The notes below the pieces were generated by a model, which did no database searches, was not told the DNA's origin, and saw nothing but the letters and a program-made list of their open reading frames with translations. A stretch of DNA of 64,000 nt from Leptospira venezuelensis (GTDB taxonomy: Bacteria; Spirochaetota; Leptospiria; Leptospirales; Leptospiraceae), in NCBI RefSeq assembly GCF_002150035.1, contig NZ_NETS01000010.1:1550001-1614000 (forward strand). Direction: 5' to 3'. Shown in pieces: positions 43,540 through 52,628 of this stretch. The position numbers were made by a program, and so were the translations under genes. Numbering within the stretch: the first letter of the stretch is position 1; every line of letters starts with the position of its first letter.

Positions 43540-44664
43540 TTGAAATCTGAAAATCCGATTCGTATCTTATCCATTGATCTTTTGAGAGGCCTTACTGTGG
43601 CTGGTATGATCCTGGTAAATAATCCGGGGACATGGTCCAATATGTATTGGCCTCTCAAACATGCAAAATGGGACGGATGTACTCCTACTGACTTAGTGTT
43701 TCCATTTTTTCTTTTTGTAGTGGGAGCTTCTATTCCGTATTCTATTTCCAATGGAATACAAGAATTTCCTAAAATACTAAAGCGTACATTTGTCCTGATC
43801 TTTCTGGGACTATTCTTGAATTTTTTTGGAGAATGGAGTTTTTCCAATCTTAGATTTCCAGGGGTTTTGCAAAGGATTGGGTTTGCTTATCTTTTTGGAG
43901 CAATTCTATATCGTGAGAAAAATTTAAAATTCCGGATTTTTCTATTTATTAGCTTACTGATCTCTTATTGGTACCTGCAGGAATTTGTTCCCCCTCCTGG
44001 TACTATAGAGCCAAGCATGAAAGAAGGAAAAGACTGGGGAGCTTGGATTGATAGAGAAGTTTTCGGCCAGGCACATTTATGGAAATTCGGTAAAGTCTGG
44101 GATCCAGAGGGTCTTCTAACTTCTTTCACATCTATTGGATCAGTATTCTGCGGGATTTTTGCTGGAGAATTTATAAAGTTTTCTTTGGAGAAGAAAGAAT
44201 CCCTTCTTTCTATGTCTTGGAAAATAGCATTGGGTGCATTCGCTGTATTGTTTGTGAGTGGGATTTGGGGAATTTATTATCCGATCAATAAAAGTTTATG
44301 GACCGGCACTTATTCTCTCTGGACTGCTGGTTGGGCTTTACTTATTATTTCATTATTCTTAGTTTTAGAAAAATTTAATAGATTTGGGTTTGAGGCTTTA
44401 CAAAGTTTTCTTCTCCCGTTCGGGAAGAATGCTCTACTTGTTTTTTTTGGATCAGGAATATTTGCCAGAAGTTTGAATATAATCATGGTCTCTTCTCCGG
44501 AAGGGAAAAAGATCCCTTTGAAAAATATGATCTATCTAGAATATTATAAAAGCTGGATAGATTCTCCGGAGTCGAGTTCGTTTTTATATTCGATAACCGT
44601 GTTGGTCTTATGGTTTTTGATCCTTTTCTTTTTGGATAAAAAAAGATTGTATTGGAGAATTTAA
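43540..44664 (+). CDS. DUF5009/COG4299 acyltransferase-like membrane protein (HGSNAT-like)
   Basis: The 374-residue protein begins with TTG and has about ten membrane helices. The N-terminal signature RILSIDLLRGLTVAGMILVNNPGTW and the CTPTDLVFPFFLFVVGASIPYS block are typical of COG4299, bacterial relatives of heparan-alpha-glucosaminide N-acetyltransferase. These move an acyl group across the membrane to a sugar or lipid. The target here is unknown. Its TAA overlaps the cheY stop in a shared TTAA. Confidence 0.82.
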   Translation: MKSENPIRILSIDLLRGLTVAGMILVNNPGTWSNMYWPLKHAKWDGCTPTDLVFPFFLFVVGASIPYSISNGIQEFPKILKRTFVLIFLGLFLNFFGEWSFSNLRFPGVLQRIGFAYLFGAILYREKNLKFRIFLFISLLISYWYLQEFVPPPGTIEPSMKEGKDWGAWIDREVFGQAHLWKFGKVWDPEGLLTSFTSIGSVFCGIFAGEFIKFSLEKKESLLSMSWKIALGAFAVLFVSGIWGIYYPINKSLWTGTYSLWTAGWALLIISLFLVLEKFNRFGFEALQSFLLPFGKNALLVFFGSGIFARSLNIIMVSSPEGKKIPLKNMIYLEYYKSWIDSPESSSFLYSITVLVLWFLILFFLDKKRLYWRI

Positions 44665-45029
44665 GAACCGATCAGGTGTTTTACCGCGGCGAGAAGGTCC
44701 TCGTCATTAAAAGGTTTGATCATCCATCCTTTTGCTCCTGCATCTTTCCCTTGTGATTTCATTGCATCGCTGGATTCGGTAGTTAGGATCAGTATCTTCA
44801 TACTTTTTCCTTTTTCAGTTCTTAAAACTTCCTTAGTGAGTTCTATTCCTGTCCTGCCGGGCATATTCACGTCGAAGATCCCTATTTCAAAAGGACCTTC
44901 AGATTCTATTTTAGTAAGCGCCTCGTCTGGGCCTGCGGCCTTACATACGGAATATCCCTCTTCCGTTAGAGTGAAATCTAAAAGTTTTAAAACCGTTGGA
45001 GCGTCGTCTACGCATAATATCTTTGTCAT
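44661..45029 (-). CDS. cheY: CheY-type response regulator
   Basis: The 122-residue single-domain receiver has Asp8/Asp9 (CVDDAPT), phosphoacceptor Asp53 (IGIFDVNMPG), Thr83 (ILTTES) and Lys105 (MIKPFN). It is the last gene of the chemotaxis operon, 18 bases after cheB, so it should carry the signal from CheA to the flagellar motor or to another partner. Confidence 0.92.
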   Translation of the reverse strand: MTKILCVDDAPTVLKLLDFTLTEEGYSVCKAAGPDEALTKIESEGPFEIGIFDVNMPGRTGIELTKEVLRTEKGKSMKILILTTESSDAMKSQGKDAGAKGWMIKPFNDEDLLAAVKHLIGS

Positions 45030-45047
45030 TTTCTACCTTACCTTTGA

Positions 45048-46094
45048 TTAATTATAACTATTTGCTGTCCCGAAACATAAATCTGAAATTCTTTCAGGGA
45101 TATTGTCTAATGAGATCTGTTCTTTTACTGCACCCATTTCGTAAGCTTCCCTGGGCATTCCATAAACTACGGATGTAGATTCGTCTTGCCCAAAAGTCAT
45201 TGCTCCTTTTTCAGAAAGTGTTTTGAGTCCTTTTGCGCCATCCTTTCCCATTCCAGTGAGAAGAAAGGCTGCACAAAAAGAAGCTAATGGGGATCTTGAA
45301 ATTGAATGAAATAATACGTCCACGGACGGTCTATGGCCTGTGACCTTCTCGCCTTTATGTATTCGAATATTATAATATGGGGGATCTCCTAATTCCATAT
45401 GATGATCTCCTCTTGCCACATACACGTTTCCTTTAGAGATACTTTGACCTTCTTGAGCCTCTTGTATCCTTAGAAGAGAAACGGAATCTAACCTTTCTGC
45501 AAACATTCCGGTAAAATATTCAGGCATATGTTGTACAATCAAAATAGGCGGAAGTTCTCCCGGAAGATTTCGAATTATATATTCTATCGCTTGCGTTCCG
45601 CCGGTAGAAGCTCCGATGGCTATCAGTTTAATTTTAGAAACTGTGGAACTAGTTTGAGTTTTTGTTAAAGAGGCCTTTTGGTTTCGATTTAAAACATCTG
45701 AAACATTTGTTTTCGCACAAGCTCGTAGCTTATTTTTAAGTTCTAGCATCATTCTGAGGAAATCTTCTTCACTTCCATCTGCTTTTTGAACGAAATCTAA
45801 GGCTCCTGCTTGCAGCGAATCTAATGTAACTTTTGCTCCAGCTTCAGTAAATGAGCTAAGCATAATAACAGGGATAGGAAATTTAGGCATTAACCATTGT
45901 AGGAATTCAATCCCGCTAATATCAGGCATCTCCACATCTAAAGTGATCACATCCGGTTTTGCTTTTATAATATCTTTCATCGCCTCAGTTGCAGTAGAAG
46001 ATCCAACAACTTTGAATCTAGGGTCTTCTTGCAATTGAGAAGCGATTATCTCACGGACAATCCGGTTATCGTCTATGATATACACATGTATCAT
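45048..46094 (-). CDS. cheB: chemotaxis protein-glutamate methylesterase
   Basis: The 348-residue protein has an N-terminal receiver (Asp53 in TLDVEMPD) and a C-terminal methylesterase with Ser163 (IGASTGG), His189 (VQHMPEYF) and Asp285 (TGMGKDGA). It removes methyl groups from chemoreceptor glutamates and may deamidate glutamines. A Lys/Thr/Ser-rich linker joins the domains. No cheR methyltransferase is encoded in this cluster. Confidence 0.95.
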   Translation of the reverse strand: MIHVYIIDDNRIVREIIASQLQEDPRFKVVGSSTATEAMKDIIKAKPDVITLDVEMPDISGIEFLQWLMPKFPIPVIMLSSFTEAGAKVTLDSLQAGALDFVQKADGSEEDFLRMMLELKNKLRACAKTNVSDVLNRNQKASLTKTQTSSTVSKIKLIAIGASTGGTQAIEYIIRNLPGELPPILIVQHMPEYFTGMFAERLDSVSLLRIQEAQEGQSISKGNVYVARGDHHMELGDPPYYNIRIHKGEKVTGHRPSVDVLFHSISRSPLASFCAAFLLTGMGKDGAKGLKTLSEKGAMTFGQDESTSVVYGMPREAYEMGAVKEQISLDNIPERISDLCFGTANSYN

Positions 46095-46100
46095 TCTAAT

Positions 46101-47924
46101 TTAGGCCATTTTTTCTAAATTTAGATTTGAGTTTTCAGCGGCTGCTGCACCGGTAGCTGTTCCATGAAATTTTTCGAATAGGAATTTAGTATCCAGGATC
46201 AAGCTGACTCTTCCATTTCCTAAAATAGTAAATCCATTTACACCTTGGGCCTTTTGGATTGAGGAAGAAAGAGGTTTGATTACAATATTCTGATTACCTA
46301 ATACTTCATCCACGAGTATTCCCAAGAATCTGTCTTCATTCTCTAAGATGATCAAGACTGGATTTTTACTTTTGTATTCTAACTTTTCCCTGAGACCAAG
46401 CAGATCGTTAATCCGTATTACGGGTATATAGATCCCTCTTAGATCCAATACCTCTTGGTCCTTATAAGGATGGATCAATTTCTGATCTTTTAGACTCACC
46501 AATTCACTGATTTCTATCGTTGGTAGAGTGAGATAAGTTCCTCCAACTTCAAAAACAGTTCCTTCAATAATCCCTAAAGTAAGAGGAATTCTTAAAATGA
46601 AAGTAGTGCCTTCTCCTTTTTTAGAGCGCACCTCTACTTTACCGTTCAGCTTTTTGATATTTTGAAGAACGATATCCATTCCGACACCTCTGCCGGAAAT
46701 ATCTGTGAGTTTTTCTGCGGTAGAAAATCCAGGAGTGAATATAAGTTGGAAAACTTCCTTATCACTCATCTCTTCGGGATTTCCTTTTAAAATACCTTTT
46801 TCTTTGGCCTTATTGATGATCTTCTCGCGATCTAACCCTCTTCCGTCATCTGCTACTAGGATCCAGACTTCATTTGCAGACTGTCTTGCTTGTAAACGAA
46901 TAGTTCCTTTGTCTTTTTTGCCGAGCTCCGCTCTTTCTTCGGGAATTTCTAAACCATGATCAATAGAATTTCTTAATAGATGAATGATCGGATCTTGTAT
47001 GATCTCTACTACAGATTTATCTACTTCAGTGTCTTCTCCACCGATTTTGAAATCTAATCTTTTCTGAGAACGTTTTTGTAAGTCTCTTACTAACCGGTTC
47101 ATTTTTTGAAAAGTAGAAGATAGTGGCACCATTCTCATGGATAATGTAACTTCTTGTAGATCTCGTACGATCTTATGGAGATGTCTAGCCGAGGAACGAA
47201 AGCCTTCTAATCTTAATCCTTCTAATTCAGGATGATGGATCACGTTAGACTCTGCTATCACCAATTCTCCCATAAAGTCCATAAGCTGGTCCAGCTTATC
47301 CGTTGTGATACGAATATCTTTCTTTTTTTCTATAACTTGAACTTCTTGTATAATTGGATTAATATCAGGAGAAGTAGCCGGAATTTTCTCTACGATTGCG
47401 GGCTTAGTCTCTTCTTCAAAAAATCCGAACCCTTTCGAACTAGAAGGAGCCGGAGTCGCTTCTTCAAAAAATCCGAATTTATTCTCTGGGACGGCCTTTT
47501 CTTTTTCCGAACTTTTAGAAATTCGCTCTAATTGTTCTTTCAGTTTATTTCTAATTATCTCAGTTTCTTGTTCGAAACCGGAATCAGTTCTTTCTTCTTC
47601 CACCCGATCGAATATTCTGCGAAGAAGATCAAGAGTCTCCATCAGATCGTCACTGAAAGCGAACTCTGTAACTTTATTTTGATTTCTTAATATATCCAGA
47701 AGTGTTTCACCCAGGTGAGTGATTTTCACAACTGTTTCTAATTTCAATAACCCGGAGGAACCTTTAAGGGTATGAAAAAAACGGAAAGCTTTGTTTAAAG
47801 TCTCCGGATTTCCTTGCCCTAAAGTTTCAATCTCCTCCTCTAGTGCTAAAAGAGAAGTTTCAGCAGAGTCGATCAGGTCCCGGGCTTCCGAAACGAATTC
47901 CGAAAGTAGATGTTCTCGATCCAT
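46101..47924 (-). CDS. cheA: chemotaxis histidine kinase CheA without a recognisable P2 domain
   Basis: The 607-residue protein has an Hpt (P1) domain with His51 (FHTLKGSSG), a flexible linker, the dimerisation domain from about 203 (IRITTDKLDQLMDFMGELV), an HATPase domain (LLRNSIDHGLE, DDGRGLD, GRGVGMDIV) and a CheW-like C-terminal domain. The linker lacks a P2 domain but has two copies of the motif FGFFEE at 150-155 and 166-171, encoded by near-identical DNA at 47412-47477. It phosphorylates CheY and CheB. Confidence 0.95.
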   Translation of the reverse strand: MDREHLLSEFVSEARDLIDSAETSLLALEEEIETLGQGNPETLNKAFRFFHTLKGSSGLLKLETVVKITHLGETLLDILRNQNKVTEFAFSDDLMETLDLLRRIFDRVEEERTDSGFEQETEIIRNKLKEQLERISKSSEKEKAVPENKFGFFEEATPAPSSSKGFGFFEEETKPAIVEKIPATSPDINPIIQEVQVIEKKKDIRITTDKLDQLMDFMGELVIAESNVIHHPELEGLRLEGFRSSARHLHKIVRDLQEVTLSMRMVPLSSTFQKMNRLVRDLQKRSQKRLDFKIGGEDTEVDKSVVEIIQDPIIHLLRNSIDHGLEIPEERAELGKKDKGTIRLQARQSANEVWILVADDGRGLDREKIINKAKEKGILKGNPEEMSDKEVFQLIFTPGFSTAEKLTDISGRGVGMDIVLQNIKKLNGKVEVRSKKGEGTTFILRIPLTLGIIEGTVFEVGGTYLTLPTIEISELVSLKDQKLIHPYKDQEVLDLRGIYIPVIRINDLLGLREKLEYKSKNPVLIILENEDRFLGILVDEVLGNQNIVIKPLSSSIQKAQGVNGFTILGNGRVSLILDTKFLFEKFHGTATGAAAAENSNLNLEKMA

Positions 47925-47927
47925 ATT

Positions 47928-49544
47928 TTATACTTTTATTTCGCCGGAGTTTTCTTCTGAGCCAGAGGAATGTTCTGATTGAGTAGTTGTTTCAGACTCT
48001 TCCTCTATCAACGGAAGGAAATTTTTTCCGTTGGAAGCTTTTTTTGAATCTCGTTTTGCATTTCCGAATTGAGAAGCGGCATGCTTCAGATCGAAATGAG
48101 GAGCATGAAAGTGCGATTTGATCGTTTGAGTTGCAGCCGAAGGTCCTCTATCCTGCTTTCTTGATTTCCCTTTGGAAGCAGTTAACACTTCTTCTCTGAT
48201 CTTAATCAGAGTTCCCATCACTTCCAAAAGAGTTTCTGCTTGTTCATTCAATTCTTTTGCTGTAGAAGCTAACTCTTCTGAGGCCGCAGCATTTTCTTGT
48301 GTCGCTTGGTCTAGCTGAACCATTGCAGTATTGATCTGAGTAATACCTCTTGCTTGTTCGTCTGAAGAAACTGAGATTTCTTGGATCAACTTTGCGGTAT
48401 TTTCTATACTTGGAACAATCTCTTCTATAAGTTTTCCTGCATCTTCCGCGCGTTCTACCGAATCCTTAGAAAGACCATTGATTTCTTGGGCTGCAATTTG
48501 ACTTCTTTCTGCTAATTTTCTTACCTCGTCAGCAACTACTGCGAATCCTTTCCCGTGTTTACCAGCTCGTGCAGCTTCGATAGCAGCGTTTAAAGCTAAT
48601 AGGTTGGTTTGATAAGCGATCTCTTCTATGATATTAACTTTGCCTGAGATCTTTTTCATCGCATTTAAGGTTTCTAATACAGATTTTCTGCCCTTACTTG
48701 CGTCTCTCGAAGAAGATTCTGCCATTGAGTTTGTTTCTTTTGCGTTATGTGAATTTTGTTCGATCGTAGAAGACATTTCCTCTACAGCTGCGGTTGTTTC
48801 TTCTAAACTTGCAGCCTGTTCGTTGGAAGATTGGCTCAAAGAGAATGCAGTAGCAGAAACTTGAGCTGCCGCAGAAGAAACGGAACCAACTACTTCCAAT
48901 GCAGTACTTAGTGCCTTATTGACTGAAACTGTGATCCATACAGCGCAAGCCACAGCAATCAAAGAAGAAATAATCGGAATAAGGATCATCAGGAAAGTGG
49001 TTTCTGCATATAATTCATCTGTGTTCCTATTTGCATCATCCAATTCCTTTTGGGCACGATCGATCATTTGGTTAAGAAAGCCTTCCATCTTGTCTAAGTG
49101 TGCTCTTAATTGTACTTGGGAAATCTGTCTTGCTTCTACGTTTTTGTTAATGTATGCGAGATCTAAAACTTTCTTCAGAGTTGCTCTATAATCTTTTTCC
49201 ACTAGTCTGAATTCTTCCATATTCTTCTTGCCTGCTTCTTGCAAGAGAGGATAAACATCAGTGCCCAGTTGAGGTAAAAGCGCCAAATTTGTTTCCGTTT
49301 CACCGATATACTTTTTCATGTCGTCCTCTTCGGTGGAAAGAATGGTGTTCTTTTCTGCTCGGGTGACCTTAAGTATTGCAGTTCGCATTGCTAAAAGCAT
49401 AGTTGATTTTTTAGCGGAAACATTGACTGCTTTTGTTACTACTGCATTAAAAGTATTTAAACGATAAATAGCAAATCCTGCTACGAAGATCAACAGAACG
49501 ACTACGGTTGAGAATCCTATGGTTAATTTGGCTTTGACGCTCAT
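47928..49544 (-). CDS. methyl-accepting chemotaxis protein
   Basis: The 538-residue receptor has membrane helices at about 7-30 and 193-216. Between them lies a periplasmic four-helix bundle (4HB_MCP type, [17 protein letters not shown]). The cytoplasmic part is a coiled-coil signalling domain whose hairpin tip is [21 protein letters not shown] standard HAMP domain is not obvious. The tail is long, polar and His/Ser-rich, without the pentapeptide that tethers CheR/CheB in enteric receptors. The cheA gene follows three bases later. Confidence 0.93.
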   Translation of the reverse strand: MSVKAKLTIGFSTVVVLLIFVAGFAIYRLNTFNAVVTKAVNVSAKKSTMLLAMRTAILKVTRAEKNTILSTEEDDMKKYIGETETNLALLPQLGTDVYPLLQEAGKKNMEEFRLVEKDYRATLKKVLDLAYINKNVEARQISQVQLRAHLDKMEGFLNQMIDRAQKELDDANRNTDELYAETTFLMILIPIISSLIAVACAVWITVSVNKALSTALEVVGSVSSAAAQVSATAFSLSQSSNEQAASLEETTAAVEEMSSTIEQNSHNAKETNSMAESSSRDASKGRKSVLETLNAMKKISGKVNIIEEIAYQTNLLALNAAIEAARAGKHGKGFAVVADEVRKLAERSQIAAQEINGLSKDSVERAEDAGKLIEEIVPSIENTAKLIQEISVSSDEQARGITQINTAMVQLDQATQENAAASEELASTAKELNEQAETLLEVMGTLIKIREEVLTASKGKSRKQDRGPSAATQTIKSHFHAPHFDLKHAASQFGNAKRDSKKASNGKNFLPLIEEESETTTQSEHSSGSEENSGEIKV

Positions 49545-49587
49545 TCTTCTATCCTTGCTTTATTATAAATTTCTTTTGTTTGGTTAA

Positions 49588-50118
49588 CTAAACTGGTGTC
49601 CCAGTTTCAGGAAGTTTATCGTGTAGGACTTCCAACTCATCGTCTCTTAAGAGTTTGCGTACATCGAGTAAGATCTTAACTGAGTCTTCTACTTTGCCGA
49701 ACGAAGCGATGAAACGATTTGCTTCGCCATCTCCCATCTTTGGAGCCGGTTCCGTATTTTCGGAAGGAATGCTGACTACTTCGCGGACGGTGTCCACTAT
49801 GAGTCCTAGACTTTCTCCTTCTATGTTTAAGATGATTACGCAGGTTTTTTCTGTATAAGGTATGGATTCCATATGGAATCTTAGCCTAACATCAATTAAC
49901 GGAACTACTTTTCCTCGGAGATTGGTTACTCCTTTGATAAATGCAGGCATATCGGGAACTTCTGTGATCGGCTGCATCCCGATGATTTCAATTATATATT
50001 TGATCTCTAATCCGTATTCTCTGTCGGCCAGTGAAAAGACTAAGTATTTATTCTCTAATGTATCTTCATCATCCGCTTCATCTTCTTCCAAAAGAAGATC
50101 TATTTCGTTCTCTGCCAT
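49588..50118 (-). CDS. cheW: chemotaxis coupling protein CheW
   Basis: The 176-residue protein has an acidic N-terminal extension of about 22 residues, then the CheW fold: YLVFSLADREYGLEI, IIGMQPITEVPDMPAFIKGVTNLRG is the typical core (cited by its key residues), KVVPLIDVRLRF, and LGLIVDTVREVV. It links the receptor to CheA. It is the first gene of the minus-strand chemotaxis operon; the promoter should be within 50119-50300. Confidence 0.93.
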   Translation of the reverse strand: MAENEIDLLLEEDEADDEDTLENKYLVFSLADREYGLEIKYIIEIIGMQPITEVPDMPAFIKGVTNLRGKVVPLIDVRLRFHMESIPYTEKTCVIILNIEGESLGLIVDTVREVVSIPSENTEPAPKMGDGEANRFIASFGKVEDSVKILLDVRKLLRDDELEVLHDKLPETGTPV

Positions 50119-50722
50119 ATCTATCCTCGATATTCTTTTTCGAATAGTTTCGGTACTCGAATAGAATTTGTTTTGTCTGTTTCGAATTCAACATAGCCCA
50201 TCGATTTTAGCATAAAGATCGCGAGCAGACATACTAAAATAATTTATTTCAAAAGATTCTTGAAGCCTTAAATTATGTCGGATTATTTACGAAGCTCTTG
50301 GAACTCTCTAATTTGTTTGATGAAAGATCCGAATTTCGTTTCTTCTAAACCAATCTTTTTACATTTGTACCTTTTGTAAAAAATGGACCGGCAAGATGTT
50401 CGATGGATAAAAAAATAATCCGAATATATTTCTATTCTTTTTTGATTCCTGGCTTCTAAATTTTCAATACGACGAATTTAATATAGCAAAACCAGAACAT
50501 ACTTTAAGATCTTATAAAATTATTTATAAAATATTTCAGAAAACTAGAGCTAAAGGATTACTCGTTATTCTTTGATGAACAATTTTATAATCGCTCGTTT
50601 GAGGGGAGGGAGGTTCAATTTAGTATTTCAAGAAAACGTAAATAGATATTATGAAATTATTTTTAGAATTTTCGGAAAAATATAATTTCTCTTTCTTCTT
50701 AAAGAAGTGTTGTTACATTAGG
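50119..50722. other. AT-rich intergenic region between cheW and cheD
   Basis: These 604 bases separate two divergent chemotaxis genes. I see no open frame with plausible coding character, no strong hairpin with a T-run and no repeat. The stretch is very AT-rich, particularly 50440-50700, and probably carries the cheW promoter and upstream elements. Confidence 0.6.
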
Positions 50723-50752
50723 TTGAATTACTGAGTCGAATTAGAGTATACT
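50723..50752 (+). promoter_or_regulatory. candidate cheD promoter
   Basis: TTGAAT (50723-50728), 18 bases, TATACT (50747-50752) resemble a housekeeping promoter. Transcription would start about 10 bases before the TTG start codon, leaving only a very short leader. The distance is short enough that the promoter call should be treated as tentative. Confidence 0.4.
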
Positions 50753-50769
50753 AAGCACGGGCGGATCGT

Positions 50770-51348
50770 TTGGAATCAAATAAAGTAATTGAAGAAGAGG
50801 AGAAAATTCCGTCGGTGTTTGTTAATGTTGGAGAATGTTTATTTTCTCAAGCTCCAGTTGCGATGAAAACTCTCTTAGGTTCATGCGTATCAGTATGCCT
50901 ATTCGATCCATTCAATAGATTCGGCGGCATGAATCATATACTTCTTCCCGGAAAACCAGGCGTGGACGATTCAGCAAGATTCGGCATCAACGCTATGGAA
51001 TTATTGATCAATGAATTTGTTAAAAAAGGGATTCCCAGAAGTCGTTTACAAGCAAAGATAATAGGTGGCGGCAAGGTTTTAAGATTAGGCTCTAAAAGTG
51101 TTCCAATTGGCGAAAAGAACGTAGGGTTCGTGAAAGATTTTTTGAAATCGGAAGAAATTTCTGTTTCCGGAGAAGAAACCGGAGGCCAATATTATAGAAA
51201 TCTACGCTTTTTCACTCATACTTTCGAGGTGTTTGTAAAACGTGTGCAGATCGATCTAGAGAAAAACATGATCGAGAAAAACGAAGCGGCTTATTTGGAC
51301 AAAATACGGGAGAATATGCGGAAAAAAACGCCGACTACTTTCTTTTAA
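50770..51348 (+). CDS. cheD: chemoreceptor glutamine deamidase CheD
   Basis: The 192-residue protein starts with TTG. The active-site Cys39 lies in TLLGSCVSVCLFD and His56 in GGMNHILLPG, at the 17-residue spacing known from Thermotoga CheD. IIGGGKVLRLGSKSVPIGEKNVGFVKDFL is the usual C-terminal block, shown here only by its Gly-rich start IIGGGKVL. It deamidates receptor glutamines and can interact with CheC/CheY systems. It lies opposite to the chemotaxis operon and before a kinase-like gene. Confidence 0.92.
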   Translation: MESNKVIEEEEKIPSVFVNVGECLFSQAPVAMKTLLGSCVSVCLFDPFNRFGGMNHILLPGKPGVDDSARFGINAMELLINEFVKKGIPRSRLQAKIIGGGKVLRLGSKSVPIGEKNVGFVKDFLKSEEISVSGEETGGQYYRNLRFFTHTFEVFVKRVQIDLEKNMIEKNEAAYLDKIRENMRKKTPTTFF

Positions 51349-51407
51349 TTTTGAACGAACAATTAAATCGTTCAGAAAAAGTTATCGGCACCGCCTAGGA
51401 GAAACGA

Positions 51408-52616
51408 TTGAATTCCCTCGTACGCAATTTGCTATCACCTGCTATTCTTACTGAAGAAAACGGTAAAATTATAGAATCCAATGACAAGTTCGCTGAATTG
51501 ATCGGTAAAGAATTGGATGCCACTTTTGATTATCACGATTGGATCCATCCCGTCGATAGAGAGCATGAGGCTTCTTTATGGGAAAAAGATCCAAGTCTTA
51601 AACATTATGAAATGATAAAGCGTCTGAAAAATACAGATGAGATCTATTTAGCATATCATACAGTTACTTCTAAAACTACAGATGGGTATCTATTAACTCT
51701 ATTCCTGCCTATGGAGGCTAAACTTCCCTCTGACTTCAAAAATATTTCTGTTCATTCAACTGGGGAAAGTGTAAAGAAGGCAGAGATAGAAATTTATCGC
51801 AAAGCCTTAGAACTATTCGATTGGAAACAATCCCTCAAGGATAGATATTCTTCTACCGCTTGGATGGATTCCGCAATTAAACAGATTAATATCACTTTGA
51901 TGCAAGGGACTGGCGTCGGAAGTTTAATGACTGTACTTTCTATGATACTTTCCAAAGCAAAGAAAAAAGAGGGGAGTGAATTCGTAGAAATACGCTCCAA
52001 TCTTTTCGATCTTTTACAGGATGGAGTGGCAAGCGCTTCTAGATTTACTAAATTTTTATCTTCTGCCCAGGCACTATTCGAAGAGAGCGAGACTCCGGAT
52101 GAGATTGGGACAGTCGCAGAGTTTGTGGACGTATTGAGAGAAGTGATCGACGATATCCGGCCTTCTGTTGCTCTTAAAGATCAGAAGATCTTAGTATCAG
52201 ATAATTTGCATATTCTTTCTAATCGTTTGAGATTTAAGAAAGCTTGGATATTTACGATAGCAAAAGAAGTTCTGATTAATGCTTTAAAATATTCTCCAGA
52301 TAAATCTAACGTTCTAATTCTTGTACTTCGGATCGGAGACGAGTTACAATTTAAAGTAATCAATGATCCTCCTTTTTCAGGATACTTGGAGGAATTTCAT
52401 GAAGATTTGGTGTTTGAACCTTTCTATAGAGGAGTCAAGTTCATGGACGAACGTTTCGATCAAGAACAGTTCGGGATGGGACTTGGGCTTCCAGTCGTCA
52501 AAAAGTTGGTAGAGTTACAGAATGGAAAAGTCCATCTGCAGACAATGAATCTAAATTTGGACGACACCAGAAAAGAAGGAATCTGCCTGACGATGCGTTT
52601 TCCTGTAATAGAATAG
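51408..52616 (+). CDS. PAS and HATPase protein lacking an H-box (kinase-like)
   Basis: The 402-residue protein has a PAS-like N-terminus (LLSPAILTEENGKIIESND ... DWIHPVDREHE), a central helical region, and a HATPase domain with an N box (KEVLINALKYSPD), FEPFYRG and a G2 box (FGMGLGLPVVKKLV). The position of a phosphoacceptor His is occupied by ITLMQGTGVGSLMTVLSMIL, which has no His. It is collinear with the convergent protein at 52629-53903. It starts 59 bases after cheD, so it may belong to the chemotaxis signalling set. Whether it is a kinase, phosphatase or ATPase switch is open. Confidence 0.7.
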   Translation: MNSLVRNLLSPAILTEENGKIIESNDKFAELIGKELDATFDYHDWIHPVDREHEASLWEKDPSLKHYEMIKRLKNTDEIYLAYHTVTSKTTDGYLLTLFLPMEAKLPSDFKNISVHSTGESVKKAEIEIYRKALELFDWKQSLKDRYSSTAWMDSAIKQINITLMQGTGVGSLMTVLSMILSKAKKKEGSEFVEIRSNLFDLLQDGVASASRFTKFLSSAQALFEESETPDEIGTVAEFVDVLREVIDDIRPSVALKDQKILVSDNLHILSNRLRFKKAWIFTIAKEVLINALKYSPDKSNVLILVLRIGDELQFKVINDPPFSGYLEEFHEDLVFEPFYRGVKFMDERFDQEQFGMGLGLPVVKKLVELQNGKVHLQTMNLNLDDTRKEGICLTMRFPVIE

Positions 52617-52628
52617 CGGATAAACTTT

